Below are positions 56,994-64,000 of a stretch of DNA of 64,000 nucleotides, piece after piece (the first letter of the stretch is position 1; every line of letters begins with the position of its first letter). Source of the DNA: Bifidobacterium oedipodis (GTDB lineage Bacteria > Actinomycetota > Actinomycetes > Actinomycetales > Bifidobacteriaceae); NCBI RefSeq assembly GCF_012932425.1, contig NZ_JAAIII010000001.1, positions 1 to 64,000 of the forward strand. Direction: 5' to 3'. Below the pieces are notes generated by a model. That model was not told where the DNA came from. It saw nothing but the letters and a program-made list of their open reading frames with translations, and ran no database searches. The translations under genes and the position numbers were made by a program.

Positions 56994-57737
56994 ATGCCGC
57001 TCTACCGCGACGAAGCCGTGGTGCTCAGAACCGCCAAGTTGGGTGAAGCCGATCGCATCATCACCCTGCTGACGGCTACCCATGGCAAAATTCGCGCCGT
57101 CGCCAAAGGCGTGCGACGGTTGAAATCACGGTTCGGCGCGCGACTGGAACCGTTCATGCGCGTTGACGTGCTGATCGCCGAAGGTCGTTCGCTGGACGTG
57201 GTCTCACAGGCCGAATCGATAGCGGCCTATGGCGCGCCCATCGCCGCCGACTATGCGGCGTATGAGGCCGCCAACGTCATCGTGGAAACCATTGACAAAC
57301 TCGCCTCCAGCGAGCATGAACCGGTGGGGGAGCAGTACAGGTTGCTGATCGGGGCATTGAATGCTCTGGCCAAGCATGCCCACGATCCGCACGCTATCGC
57401 CGACTCCTATGTGATGCGCGCGCTGGCGATCGCCGGCTGGTCGCCGCGACTGCGCGCCTGCGTGGTGTGCGGACGCGCCGAAACCGCGTATCTGTCCATT
57501 GCCGCAGGTGGCGTGATGTGCGAGGCTGATCACACGCGCGACGCCCGTCGCATCGCGCCCTTGGCATTGCGTCAATTTGCTGCATTGGTCGATGGCGATT
57601 GGTCTGTGCTGGATTCCGCACCTCTGGAGCGTTCCGCCGGGGAGATAGTCGAAGACTGGGCCGAATACTACTTGGAACGCCCCCTGCGGTCTCTGCGTCT
57701 GTCTGCTGTGCATGATGGTTCGGCTGTACGTGCATAA
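56994..57737 (+). CDS. recO: DNA repair protein RecO
   Basis: Recombination mediator that loads RecA with RecR. 247 residues, standard length. The N-terminal OB fold begins YRDEAVVLRTAKLGEADRII. The zinc-site CVVCGRAE and the later VMCEADH supply three cysteines of the cluster. ATG 56994 sits five bases after AAGGAGG; GTG 56991 is also in frame. It is followed by uppS 92 bases downstream. Confidence 0.93.
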   Translation: MPLYRDEAVVLRTAKLGEADRIITLLTATHGKIRAVAKGVRRLKSRFGARLEPFMRVDVLIAEGRSLDVVSQAESIAAYGAPIAADYAAYEAANVIVETIDKLASSEHEPVGEQYRLLIGALNALAKHAHDPHAIADSYVMRALAIAGWSPRLRACVVCGRAETAYLSIAAGGVMCEADHTRDARRIAPLALRQFAALVDGDWSVLDSAPLERSAGEIVEDWAEYYLERPLRSLRLSAVHDGSAVRA

Positions 57738-57829
57738 GTCTGTGCGCATCATTCAGGATGCTGGTGCCTGATGCTTTGCGTTGCGCCTGTCGGCTACCAA
57801 GGTTACGGGCGGTTGGTAGATTGTGAGGT

Positions 57830-58621
57830 ATGGCTTTTGAGAACGTCGACTACACGTCACTGTCCATTCCCGCGGCGCCGTTTTCCGATCCGTCGCGTAT
57901 TCCCGATTTTCCCAAAGACAAGGTGCCGCGCCATGTAGGCGTAATCATGGACGGCAACGGGCGTTGGGCCAAGGAACGCGGCATGATTCGCACCAACGGC
58001 CATCAGGCCGCCGAACCCGTGGTGTTCGACACCATCGCCGGTGCTATCGAAGCTGGAGTGCGCTACCTGTCGCTGTACACGTTCTCCACCGAAAACTGGA
58101 AGCGCAGCCCGCAGGAAGTGCGTTTCCTGATGGGCTTCTCGCGCGAGATCATCCACCGCCGCGTGGCGCAGATGGATGAATGGGGTGTGCGCGTGCGCTG
58201 GTCGGGCCGCCGCCCGAAGCTATGGAAGTCGGTTATCGATGAACTTGAAGTGGCAATGGAGCGCACCAAGCACAATAAGGTGATTGATGTGGTGTTCTGC
58301 ATCAACTATGGCGGACGCGCGGAACTTGCCGACGCCTGCGCCGCCATCGCACGCGAGGTGCGCGATGGCAAAATCAGCGGCGATCGCGTAACCGAGAAAA
58401 TGATCGCCGACCACCTTTACAATCCGGACATTCCCGACTGCGATCTGGTGATTCGTACCTCAGGCGAGCAACGCACCTCGAACTTCCTGCCGTGGGAGGC
58501 CGCCTACGCCGAACTGGATTTCGTGCCCGAACTCTTCCCCGACTGCGGCCGCGAGGTGCTCTGGCGCTCCATCGACCACTACATCCACCGCGACCGTCGC
58601 TTCGGCGGCGTCAAGAAGTAG
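57830..58621 (+). CDS. uppS: Isoprenyl (undecaprenyl) diphosphate synthase
   Basis: Cis-prenyltransferase making the C55-type lipid carrier for cell-wall synthesis. The hallmark HVGVIMDGNGRWAK (35-48) holds catalytic D41. FSTENWKRS and RTSGEQRTSNFLPWE with YAELDFVPELFP complete the conserved set. 263 residues. It uses isoprenoids from the MEP pathway whose genes dxr and ispG lie upstream. A strong terminator follows. Confidence 0.94.
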   Translation: MAFENVDYTSLSIPAAPFSDPSRIPDFPKDKVPRHVGVIMDGNGRWAKERGMIRTNGHQAAEPVVFDTIAGAIEAGVRYLSLYTFSTENWKRSPQEVRFLMGFSREIIHRRVAQMDEWGVRVRWSGRRPKLWKSVIDELEVAMERTKHNKVIDVVFCINYGGRAELADACAAIAREVRDGKISGDRVTEKMIADHLYNPDIPDCDLVIRTSGEQRTSNFLPWEAAYAELDFVPELFPDCGREVLWRSIDHYIHRDRRFGGVKK

Positions 58622-58658
58622 ACGGCGCCAACATATCCAAAAGTGACCGACCATATGC

Positions 58659-58695
58659 AATGGGCGCATGGCTTACGATAAGCCATGCGCCCATT
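58659..58695. terminator. Bidirectional terminator after uppS
   Basis: AATGGGCGCATGGCTTA (58659-58675) and its exact complement (58679-58695) form a 17-bp stem with a CGA loop, between convergent stops at 58621 and 58734. Confidence 0.9.
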
Positions 58696-58733
58696 ATCAT
58701 GCTGCTTTGCCTATATGATCGCTGTTTCTGCAA

Positions 58734-60416
58734 TCACTGCGCATCAAAGAAGGCTTGTGCGGTCTTTTCTTCAGTGGCAACCAGCTTGTCAAGACCCAGA
58801 TTCTTTGCCTTGGAGATCATCTCTTCCTTCAGGCTGTTGAATTCGGCATCATCCTTGGCATATACCATCTTCCAAGAGTATTGCTTGATTACATCACCCA
58901 CCTGGGAGGCCACAACGGAATCGGTGTCGGACCAAGTGACAGCTGGCACATTCTTGACCTCGTAAGTGTGTACCTGATCATTGCTCAGCATGTACTCCTT
59001 CATGTTGAGCGCGCCTTCATGATCGTCGCTCCACTCCTTGTCAAGCTCGGTTTGATTTTCCTTCATGGATTCGGGCCACTCGTTGGTGCCTGCCGGATAG
59101 CCGTATTGTTCGATGACACCGGAGAGAGTCGGGCCGTTCACTCGCTTGGCATAATTGTCGCCGATCTTGCCGCCGCCGTATTCTTCAGGCACTGCCTGCT
59201 CGTAATCCTTTTTGCCAAGCTCCGTCAGCACGGGCTGCTTCTGATCATTCATCTTCCACAGCATGCCTTCGGGGCCATTGGTCAATTCCCAAGCTCCTTC
59301 GTCGGAATAAATCCAGTTCAGGAATTTATAGGCGCCTTCTTTGTTCTTGGACTTGGAGGAAACGCAGTAATACCAGCCGGAACCGAACGTGGACGTGCTT
59401 TCCGCATAGTTGAGGGTTTCGAATGGAATACGCTCATAGCCCTTCTTCTGTGCGGTCATATCCGTATGCGTCGGATTGAAGTTGTAGTTGCCCATGTATC
59501 CCAGCAGCCAGATTGCCGATTGGCCATTCTGTGCTTTCTTCAGATAGGATTCCCATGTCTGTGTGGCGGAATCGGGATCCAGCAGTCCTTCGCGATAGAA
59601 GTCGTTGGCCCATTGAAGACCTTGCATATAGTAGCTGTCTTCATCAAGCAGTCGCACGGTTTTCTTGTTCAGAGGATCGATGGCGATGAAGCTGTAGTTG
59701 TTGATGCCGTCGCCGGAAGCCAAACCCATCAACGTGCCGATGCCGGCGATCTGGGAAATGTTGGTCTTATCCCATTCGGAGAACAACGACAGTCCGTAGA
59801 AGTTGTTTCCTTCTTCTGTTTTCGGGTGTGCGGCCACCATATCTTTGGCGACATCCTTGTAATCCCAGAAATCATGGATTTCGGGGGATCCGAGCTCCTT
59901 GTAATAGTCGTAACGCATGGACGGCACAGTCTTGGGATCAACGCCGGTGGCCTTATGCTCATTCGTCACGCCCATTGGCAGACCATAGACTTTGCCGTCG
60001 TCGATTTGTTTGACGCGGTCGATGGCGTCGGTAAAGCGGAAGGCGTTGTCAAGCTTGCTGGAGACGCCACTGAGGTCTTCAACGGCACCGGCTTTGATGG
60101 CATCCTCCAGCGCATCCCTGCTTTTCAGAATGATGATGTCGCCGAGGTTGCCGGTGGTCAGTCGGGTCTGGAAACGGTCGGTACCGCCGACCACGCTGGG
60201 GACAACATCAATGCTCAAGCCGGTCTTATCCTTGACCAGCTTGCCTGTCCATCCATCCAATTTGCCTTCATAGGTGGCGCTTGTGGTGAAAATGGTGAGT
60301 GCGTCCGACGATGAGGATGAGCTGGGGGAGCCCCATCCACATGCCGCGGTTGACAGCAGCATCGCCATCGCTCCTGTTACCGCTACGGTTCGGGTAACGA
60401 TCGTATTGATCTTCAT
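58734..60416 (-). CDS. Extracellular solute-binding lipoprotein, family 1 (LipO-type)
   Basis: Captures a carbohydrate for the two permeases upstream. The 560-residue protein has a type II signal with lipobox LSTAAC (C26), then a two-lobe binding fold. The size (500-plus) and the pairing with LplB/YtcP-type permeases place it among binding proteins for oligosaccharides from complex polysaccharides. AAAGGAAC precedes the ATG. No ATPase gene lies in the cluster, so a shared MsmK-type ATPase elsewhere is likely. Confidence 0.87.
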   Translation of the reverse strand: MKINTIVTRTVAVTGAMAMLLSTAACGWGSPSSSSSSDALTIFTTSATYEGKLDGWTGKLVKDKTGLSIDVVPSVVGGTDRFQTRLTTGNLGDIIILKSRDALEDAIKAGAVEDLSGVSSKLDNAFRFTDAIDRVKQIDDGKVYGLPMGVTNEHKATGVDPKTVPSMRYDYYKELGSPEIHDFWDYKDVAKDMVAAHPKTEEGNNFYGLSLFSEWDKTNISQIAGIGTLMGLASGDGINNYSFIAIDPLNKKTVRLLDEDSYYMQGLQWANDFYREGLLDPDSATQTWESYLKKAQNGQSAIWLLGYMGNYNFNPTHTDMTAQKKGYERIPFETLNYAESTSTFGSGWYYCVSSKSKNKEGAYKFLNWIYSDEGAWELTNGPEGMLWKMNDQKQPVLTELGKKDYEQAVPEEYGGGKIGDNYAKRVNGPTLSGVIEQYGYPAGTNEWPESMKENQTELDKEWSDDHEGALNMKEYMLSNDQVHTYEVKNVPAVTWSDTDSVVASQVGDVIKQYSWKMVYAKDDAEFNSLKEEMISKAKNLGLDKLVATEEKTAQAFFDAQ

Positions 60417-60472
60417 CCCAATGTTCCTTTCTATGTTGCCGATGCTTCCATGCGATCGGCTATTTATTCCCT

Positions 60473-60507
60473 CCTTGCCGATGAAACATTTGCTTCAATC
60501 GGCAAGG
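60473..60507 (-). promoter_or_regulatory. Intercistronic hairpin before the binding-protein gene
   Basis: CCTTGCCGAT (60473-60482) pairs perfectly with ATCGGCAAGG (60498-60507) in the 133-base gap between permease and binding protein; no T-run. It probably tunes mRNA stability. Confidence 0.5.
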
Positions 60508-60549
60508 AAAGTTCTTGATATGTTTGGCGGTGAGTGCTTGTGGTTGTGA

Positions 60550-61566
60550 TCAGCCCTTGACCGCGCCGATAGTGATGCCCTTGGTGAAGTACTTCTGCAT
60601 AAATGGGTAGAAGATGAAAATAGGCAGCACGGTAACCATGGTGATGGTGAGTTTGACTGACTGCGGGGTGACGGCTGTGGCCAACGATTGTTCGTCAACG
60701 TTGCCGCCGTCGGACATGATGTTTGCCATGGCCTCCGCCTGGCTCAGATAGCGGTACAGCACATATTGCAGGGTCTGTAGCTTTTCGCTGGACACGTAGA
60801 TTACCGTATCCATGAAGCTATTCCATTGGCCAACGGCAGTGAAAATGGCCAATGTCGCCAGAATCGGTCCCATCAGGGGCAAGGCAATTTTGAAGAATAC
60901 CGTTAACGTGCCGGCACCGTCGATTTCTGCGGCCTCCTGCAATGACGCAGGAATCGAGGATTCGATATATGTTTTGACCAGCACGATATTGAACGCCGAA
61001 ACAGCTCCCGGCAAAATGTAGACCAAGAAGTTATCCAGCAGTCCCAGATAGTTGTACAGAATATAGCCGGGGATAATTCCGGCGTTCACATACATGGTTG
61101 CCACGAAAAACCTGTAGATGAACTTCCGATGCGCCATTTTCTGCTGAGTCATCATGAAGCCAAGAAAAGCGCAGCAAAATACCGTCAGCGCTGTTCCGAG
61201 TATGGTTCGGGCAAGGGATACCATTGCGGCGCTGAAAATGCCGGGCAATTGCAGCACATCAATATAGTTCTGGAAATGTATGCCTTTAGGCAGGAATAGG
61301 ATGCTTTCCTTCGAAGCTACCTGATTGTCCGAAATTGAATTGATGAGAATGTAGTAGAAGGGATAGAACGTGATGAATGCAAAGAAGAGCATGAATATCG
61401 TATTGCAAACATTGAACACCTTCTCGCCCAATGACATTTGATCCATCGGGTTGCGATTCACCTGCTTATGCCGCAAGAATCCTTTCTTTGCGCCTTGGGG
61501 CTTGGCAGCCCGATTAAGTGCGATGTCATTATCGTGGATATGACGTGTCGTTGTCATGGAAGTCAT
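60550..61566 (-). CDS. Carbohydrate ABC permease, YtcP/LplC type
   Basis: Membrane subunit of the CUT1-class importer. 338 residues, about six helices, with the ATPase-docking EAA loop EAAEIDGAGTLTVFFKI. A basic/Asn-rich head precedes the first helix. GGAAAGGAGC lies upstream of the ATG at 61566. The gene order is permease, permease, binding protein. Confidence 0.88.
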   Translation of the reverse strand: MTSMTTTRHIHDNDIALNRAAKPQGAKKGFLRHKQVNRNPMDQMSLGEKVFNVCNTIFMLFFAFITFYPFYYILINSISDNQVASKESILFLPKGIHFQNYIDVLQLPGIFSAAMVSLARTILGTALTVFCCAFLGFMMTQQKMAHRKFIYRFFVATMYVNAGIIPGYILYNYLGLLDNFLVYILPGAVSAFNIVLVKTYIESSIPASLQEAAEIDGAGTLTVFFKIALPLMGPILATLAIFTAVGQWNSFMDTVIYVSSEKLQTLQYVLYRYLSQAEAMANIMSDGGNVDEQSLATAVTPQSVKLTITMVTVLPIFIFYPFMQKYFTKGITIGAVKG

Positions 61567-61597
61567 AATCGTTGCTCCTTTCCTTATGCGCAGTGAG

Positions 61598-62521
61598 TTA
61601 GAAGATTGATTCGCCGCGGACGATTCTCGATGCCTTGTTCACGGTGAACAAAAGAATCAGCGAGACCACGGTTTTCAGGATGGATATCACAGTGGCGAAT
61701 GAGAAATTGCCGTCGGAAATACCAATGTTGTACACGTACAGATCGAGCACTTCGATGGCATCCTTATTCATGGCATTGGAGAACACGAAGTACTGATCCA
61801 TACCGGTGTTGATGATATTGGCGATATTCATCAAAATAAGCACAAAGAACGTGGGCATAAGACCCGGTATGGTGACGTGGATGGCTCGCTGGAACCGTGA
61901 GGCGCCATCGATGGAGGCGGCTTCGTATAGTTCCTGATCGATGCCGTTGATGGCCGCTAGATACATGATGGCGCTCCATCCCAGTGACTTCCATACGCCA
62001 AGTACGGTCATCTTCAGCCACATATGGTTGGAGTCAAGCAGGAAGTTGATAGGAGTGTCGATAACGCCCCACTGCATAAGCAGGTTGTTGACAACTCCGT
62101 TGTCTACGGAGATGAATGCGAATACCAGCGAGTAGACAAGCACCCAAGAGACGAAATGCGGTGCGGTGGAGAGCGTCTGTACCAGGCGGCGCAGTTTATT
62201 GCTTCTAAGCTCATAGAGCAATACGGCGAAAATCAGCGGGAAAACGCTGGTCAGCAATCCGAGGAAACTCAATCCCAGCGTGTTCTTCATCACGCGAATG
62301 ATGGTGTTGATTTGCTCGGGCGAGGAAATGATGGAAGTGAACCATTTCAATCCCGCAAATGGCATTTGCCATGGCGCGACGCCGGGCTGGAAATCCACAA
62401 AGGCGAAATACCAGCCCAGAATAGGCAGATAGTGGAATACGAAAACGAATAGCACGAATGGCAGAACCAGGTAAACCAGCCTCCACCGATGCGCCAAAAA
62501 CGCTGGCAATTGTTTCTTCAT
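61598..62521 (-). CDS. Carbohydrate ABC permease, LplB type
   Basis: First gene of the operon. 307 residues, six predicted helices and the EAA loop EAASIDGASRFQRAIHVTIP. GAGGGG lies upstream of ATG 62521. A LacI-type operator sits about 137 bases upstream of the start. The gap to the second permease is 31 bases. Confidence 0.88.
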   Translation of the reverse strand: MKKQLPAFLAHRWRLVYLVLPFVLFVFVFHYLPILGWYFAFVDFQPGVAPWQMPFAGLKWFTSIISSPEQINTIIRVMKNTLGLSFLGLLTSVFPLIFAVLLYELRSNKLRRLVQTLSTAPHFVSWVLVYSLVFAFISVDNGVVNNLLMQWGVIDTPINFLLDSNHMWLKMTVLGVWKSLGWSAIMYLAAINGIDQELYEAASIDGASRFQRAIHVTIPGLMPTFFVLILMNIANIINTGMDQYFVFSNAMNKDAIEVLDLYVYNIGISDGNFSFATVISILKTVVSLILLFTVNKASRIVRGESIF

Positions 62522-62647
62522 ATGAACCCCTCAAACAGTGACAACACTTATCAATCGAAGAAGCACAACAATCGACAACGAATATCTTCTTCGGTTACAG
62601 GGCAAAGGCGAGAACTTCCACTGTTCTGTGCTTTGTCTTTATAACTC

Positions 62648-62669
62648 ATCATAGTGTGAAACCGGTTTC
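62648..62669 (-). promoter_or_regulatory. LacI-family operator overlapping a promoter
   Basis: GAAACCGGTTTC (62658-62669) is a perfect 12-bp palindrome with the central CG usual for LacI-family operators. On the minus strand a TATGAT hexamer (62653-62648) follows after four bases, so a repressor bound here would cover the -35 to -10 region of the transport operon. Confidence 0.75.
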
Positions 62670-62734
62670 TGGATTAAGAAAAACAATCGCGATATTGTGA
62701 TTTATTGCTGTCTGTGGTAAGCGGAGGGGAGAAC

Positions 62735-62788
62735 ATGGTATTGGGGGTTCTCGCTTGAAAACTCAAGCGAGAACCCCCAATACCATGC
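62735..62788. terminator. Perfect 25-bp inverted repeat after the partial enzyme gene
   Basis: Arms 62735-62759 and 62764-62788 are exact complements (core GGGGGTTCTCGCTTGA) with a 4-base loop. It is 36 bases after the stop of the minus-strand gene ending at 62825 and upstream of the transport promoter. There is no T-run on either side, so it is an unusual terminator. Confidence 0.75.
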
Positions 62789-62824
62789 CCTGATGCGGTG
62801 CCGTGGCATAACGCGGATAGTAGT

Positions 62825-64000
62825 TTATTGATTCAGTGAGGTTTCCTTACGCAAGACCGTGCCATCAGCAGATCGTTCTATGAGGCAAACAGCAGGTTTC
62901 TCCTCATCGTCGACCAGCGAAATCGTCTGGCTGCGTCCGCCGGCAAGTGTCACTGTCACTTCCTGCGCACTGGACGCCTGCACGTTCCTAATACAACGTG
63001 TGGCTTCATAAGGTTCGATGACGGTAATGAAACGAGCTGACGGCGTTGGCTTTGTTGCGCGCACCGCATAGAACATTCGGTTCTGGCTTTCGTCACCGGG
63101 AATGGCGTCCACGCCTATGCAGGCTTCCAGCGATACCGCATTCAATCCATCAATCTGCCAGGTCAGTATGCCCTCCTTGTCGTGATCGATGGGGCTGGCG
63201 GGGATGGCGTTCGGGAATTCCTCACCCTGAATCGTTACGCGCCCGCCCTTGTAGTCTTTACCTGGCCCATAGCCGGGCGCGATATTTGTGGCGGTATGGG
63301 CGATATCGGCGAGCGCAAGATGTTGGCCGTCGGCTGTGACTAGTTCGGCCTTTCCCCAGAAAATGCTATCGGGCGTGCGTACGGGTGCTCCGTTTTCCGC
63401 GGTTACATCGCCTTGGGTGCAACGCAGCGTGATGCTGCTCGCTCCGGTCAGATCAATATGGATGTTGTCTCGTCCCAAAATCCATCCATCGAACGCGCCG
63501 TGCGCTTGTGTCTCGCCGTCAACATCGACCTGCCAGCGTAACGGAATGTTGTAGCCGGAGTTGTCAGCAGCCCACCCGTAATACGAGGCGGTTTGTCCTG
63601 TGACCTGCACATTGTGCAGAGGCCATGCCGTATATACGTCGGTATGCAGCACTCCAGGCTCGTTGTATGAGCTGCGAATACAGGTTTTTTCTGATGCCAG
63701 CCAGTTGGGATCGAAGGTATTCTCGAAGCTTGCACGGGTTGTGCCCTCAGCCTGATACCACTGACAATCAGTGATTACCTGCCCGTCGGAAGCGGGGTTA
63801 TCGGTGTATTGGGCGGTGTGCCCGGTGTCGATTAGTTTGCCTTCCCTCAATGGGGTTATTCCACGAAGGCCTTTCAACTGCCATGTGGTTTCGTATTGGT
63901 GTGGCATATCACCGCTCACTGCATCGAACACCACGATATAGTCGTCGGTTACGGCCATAACGCGTTGTTGCCGAATGGGTTCGGTTGTGCCGGAGATTTG
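62825..64000 (-). CDS. C-terminal part of a probable polysaccharide lyase-like enzyme (cut by window edge)
   Basis: The frame is open to position 64000, so at least 391 residues of a larger protein are present. The segment QQRVMAVTDDYIVVFDAVSG followed by HQYETTWQLKG resembles the beta-sandwich region of heparinase II/III- and alginate-lyase-like enzymes, where a conserved Tyr/Asp/His pattern is usual. The remainder is beta-rich. Its neighbour is an importer for oligosaccharides, fitting a depolymerise-and-import locus. The catalytic N-terminal part is outside the window, so family assignment is tentative. Confidence 0.5.
   Translation of the reverse strand, partial: QISGTTEPIRQQRVMAVTDDYIVVFDAVSGDMPHQYETTWQLKGLRGITPLREGKLIDTGHTAQYTDNPASDGQVITDCQWYQAEGTTRASFENTFDPNWLASEKTCIRSSYNEPGVLHTDVYTAWPLHNVQVTGQTASYYGWAADNSGYNIPLRWQVDVDGETQAHGAFDGWILGRDNIHIDLTGASSITLRCTQGDVTAENGAPVRTPDSIFWGKAELVTADGQHLALADIAHTATNIAPGYGPGKDYKGGRVTIQGEEFPNAIPASPIDHDKEGILTWQIDGLNAVSLEACIGVDAIPGDESQNRMFYAVRATKPTPSARFITVIEPYEATRCIRNVQASSAQEVTVTLAGGRSQTISLVDDEEKPAVCLIERSADGTVLRKETSLNQ

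Noticed and set aside
58755..60314. 519-codon plus-strand frame opposite the binding lipoprotein
   Set aside because: The minus strand encodes a lipoprotein with signal peptide and ribosome site; the plus frame has neither.

Overview
The window looks like chromosome from Bifidobacterium, most likely B. longum. The grounds are a high G+C, actinobacterial gene content: an mtrA-mtrB-lpqB operon, an ABC operon that matches the B. longum fructose system fruEKFG in order and type, a polyphosphate glucokinase, an enlarged LigA, a DivIVA-type protein, and the MEP genes dxr and ispG. Identification is by recognition only; no search was run.

Layout. 1-2640: two IS21-family elements, one apparently inserted into the istA of the other. 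2663-3790: a CRISPR array of 16 intact 36-bp repeats plus two decayed ones, with no cas genes in the window. 3889-4786: a frameshifted pseudogene and a block of inverted 19-bp motifs. 4787-11174: acyl-CoA ligase, then the MtrA/MtrB/LpqB envelope-signalling operon. 11412-16303: fruEKFG sugar importer with a strong terminator. 16366-16697: an imperfect tandem repeat with internal hairpins. 16698-24183: assorted genes (DUF559-like protein, class I amidotransferase-like hydrolase, MFS exporter, 2-hydroxyacid dehydrogenase, TM2 and holin-like membrane proteins, YhbY). 24303-27465: a riboflavin-type ECF importer whose two ATPases and T component are fused in one protein, under an FMN riboswitch. 27590-32467: GT2 glycosyltransferase, nitroreductase, polyphosphate glucokinase, aminotransferase, lone ABC ATPase. 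32533-40375: secreted arylsulfotransferase-like protein, a large multi-pass membrane protein, and a 1188-residue protein with TPR-like C-terminus.

40468-43274 is an AT-rich island: a membrane-anchored protein of unknown family, a 17-codon hydrophobic mini-ORF, a six-helix HisKA_3 histidine kinase and a LuxR-type regulator, preceded by a perfect 19-bp inverted repeat. It is the best candidate here for an undescribed system. 43306-58621 returns to housekeeping: ligA, an Mrp ATPase, a zincin-like DUF2342 protein, a Lon-type S16 protease lacking a visible PDZ domain, DUF3052, tRNA-Val(UAC), a DivIVA-repeat protein, dxr, ispG, a membrane alpha/beta hydrolase, recO and uppS. 58734-64000 is a minus-strand carbohydrate locus: solute-binding protein and two permeases behind a LacI-type operator, plus the C-terminal part of a probable polysaccharide-degrading enzyme cut by the window edge.

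Numbers of identical bases, hairpin arms and residue positions were counted by eye. Starts were chosen from visible ribosome-binding sites where these exist, and uncertain ones are flagged.
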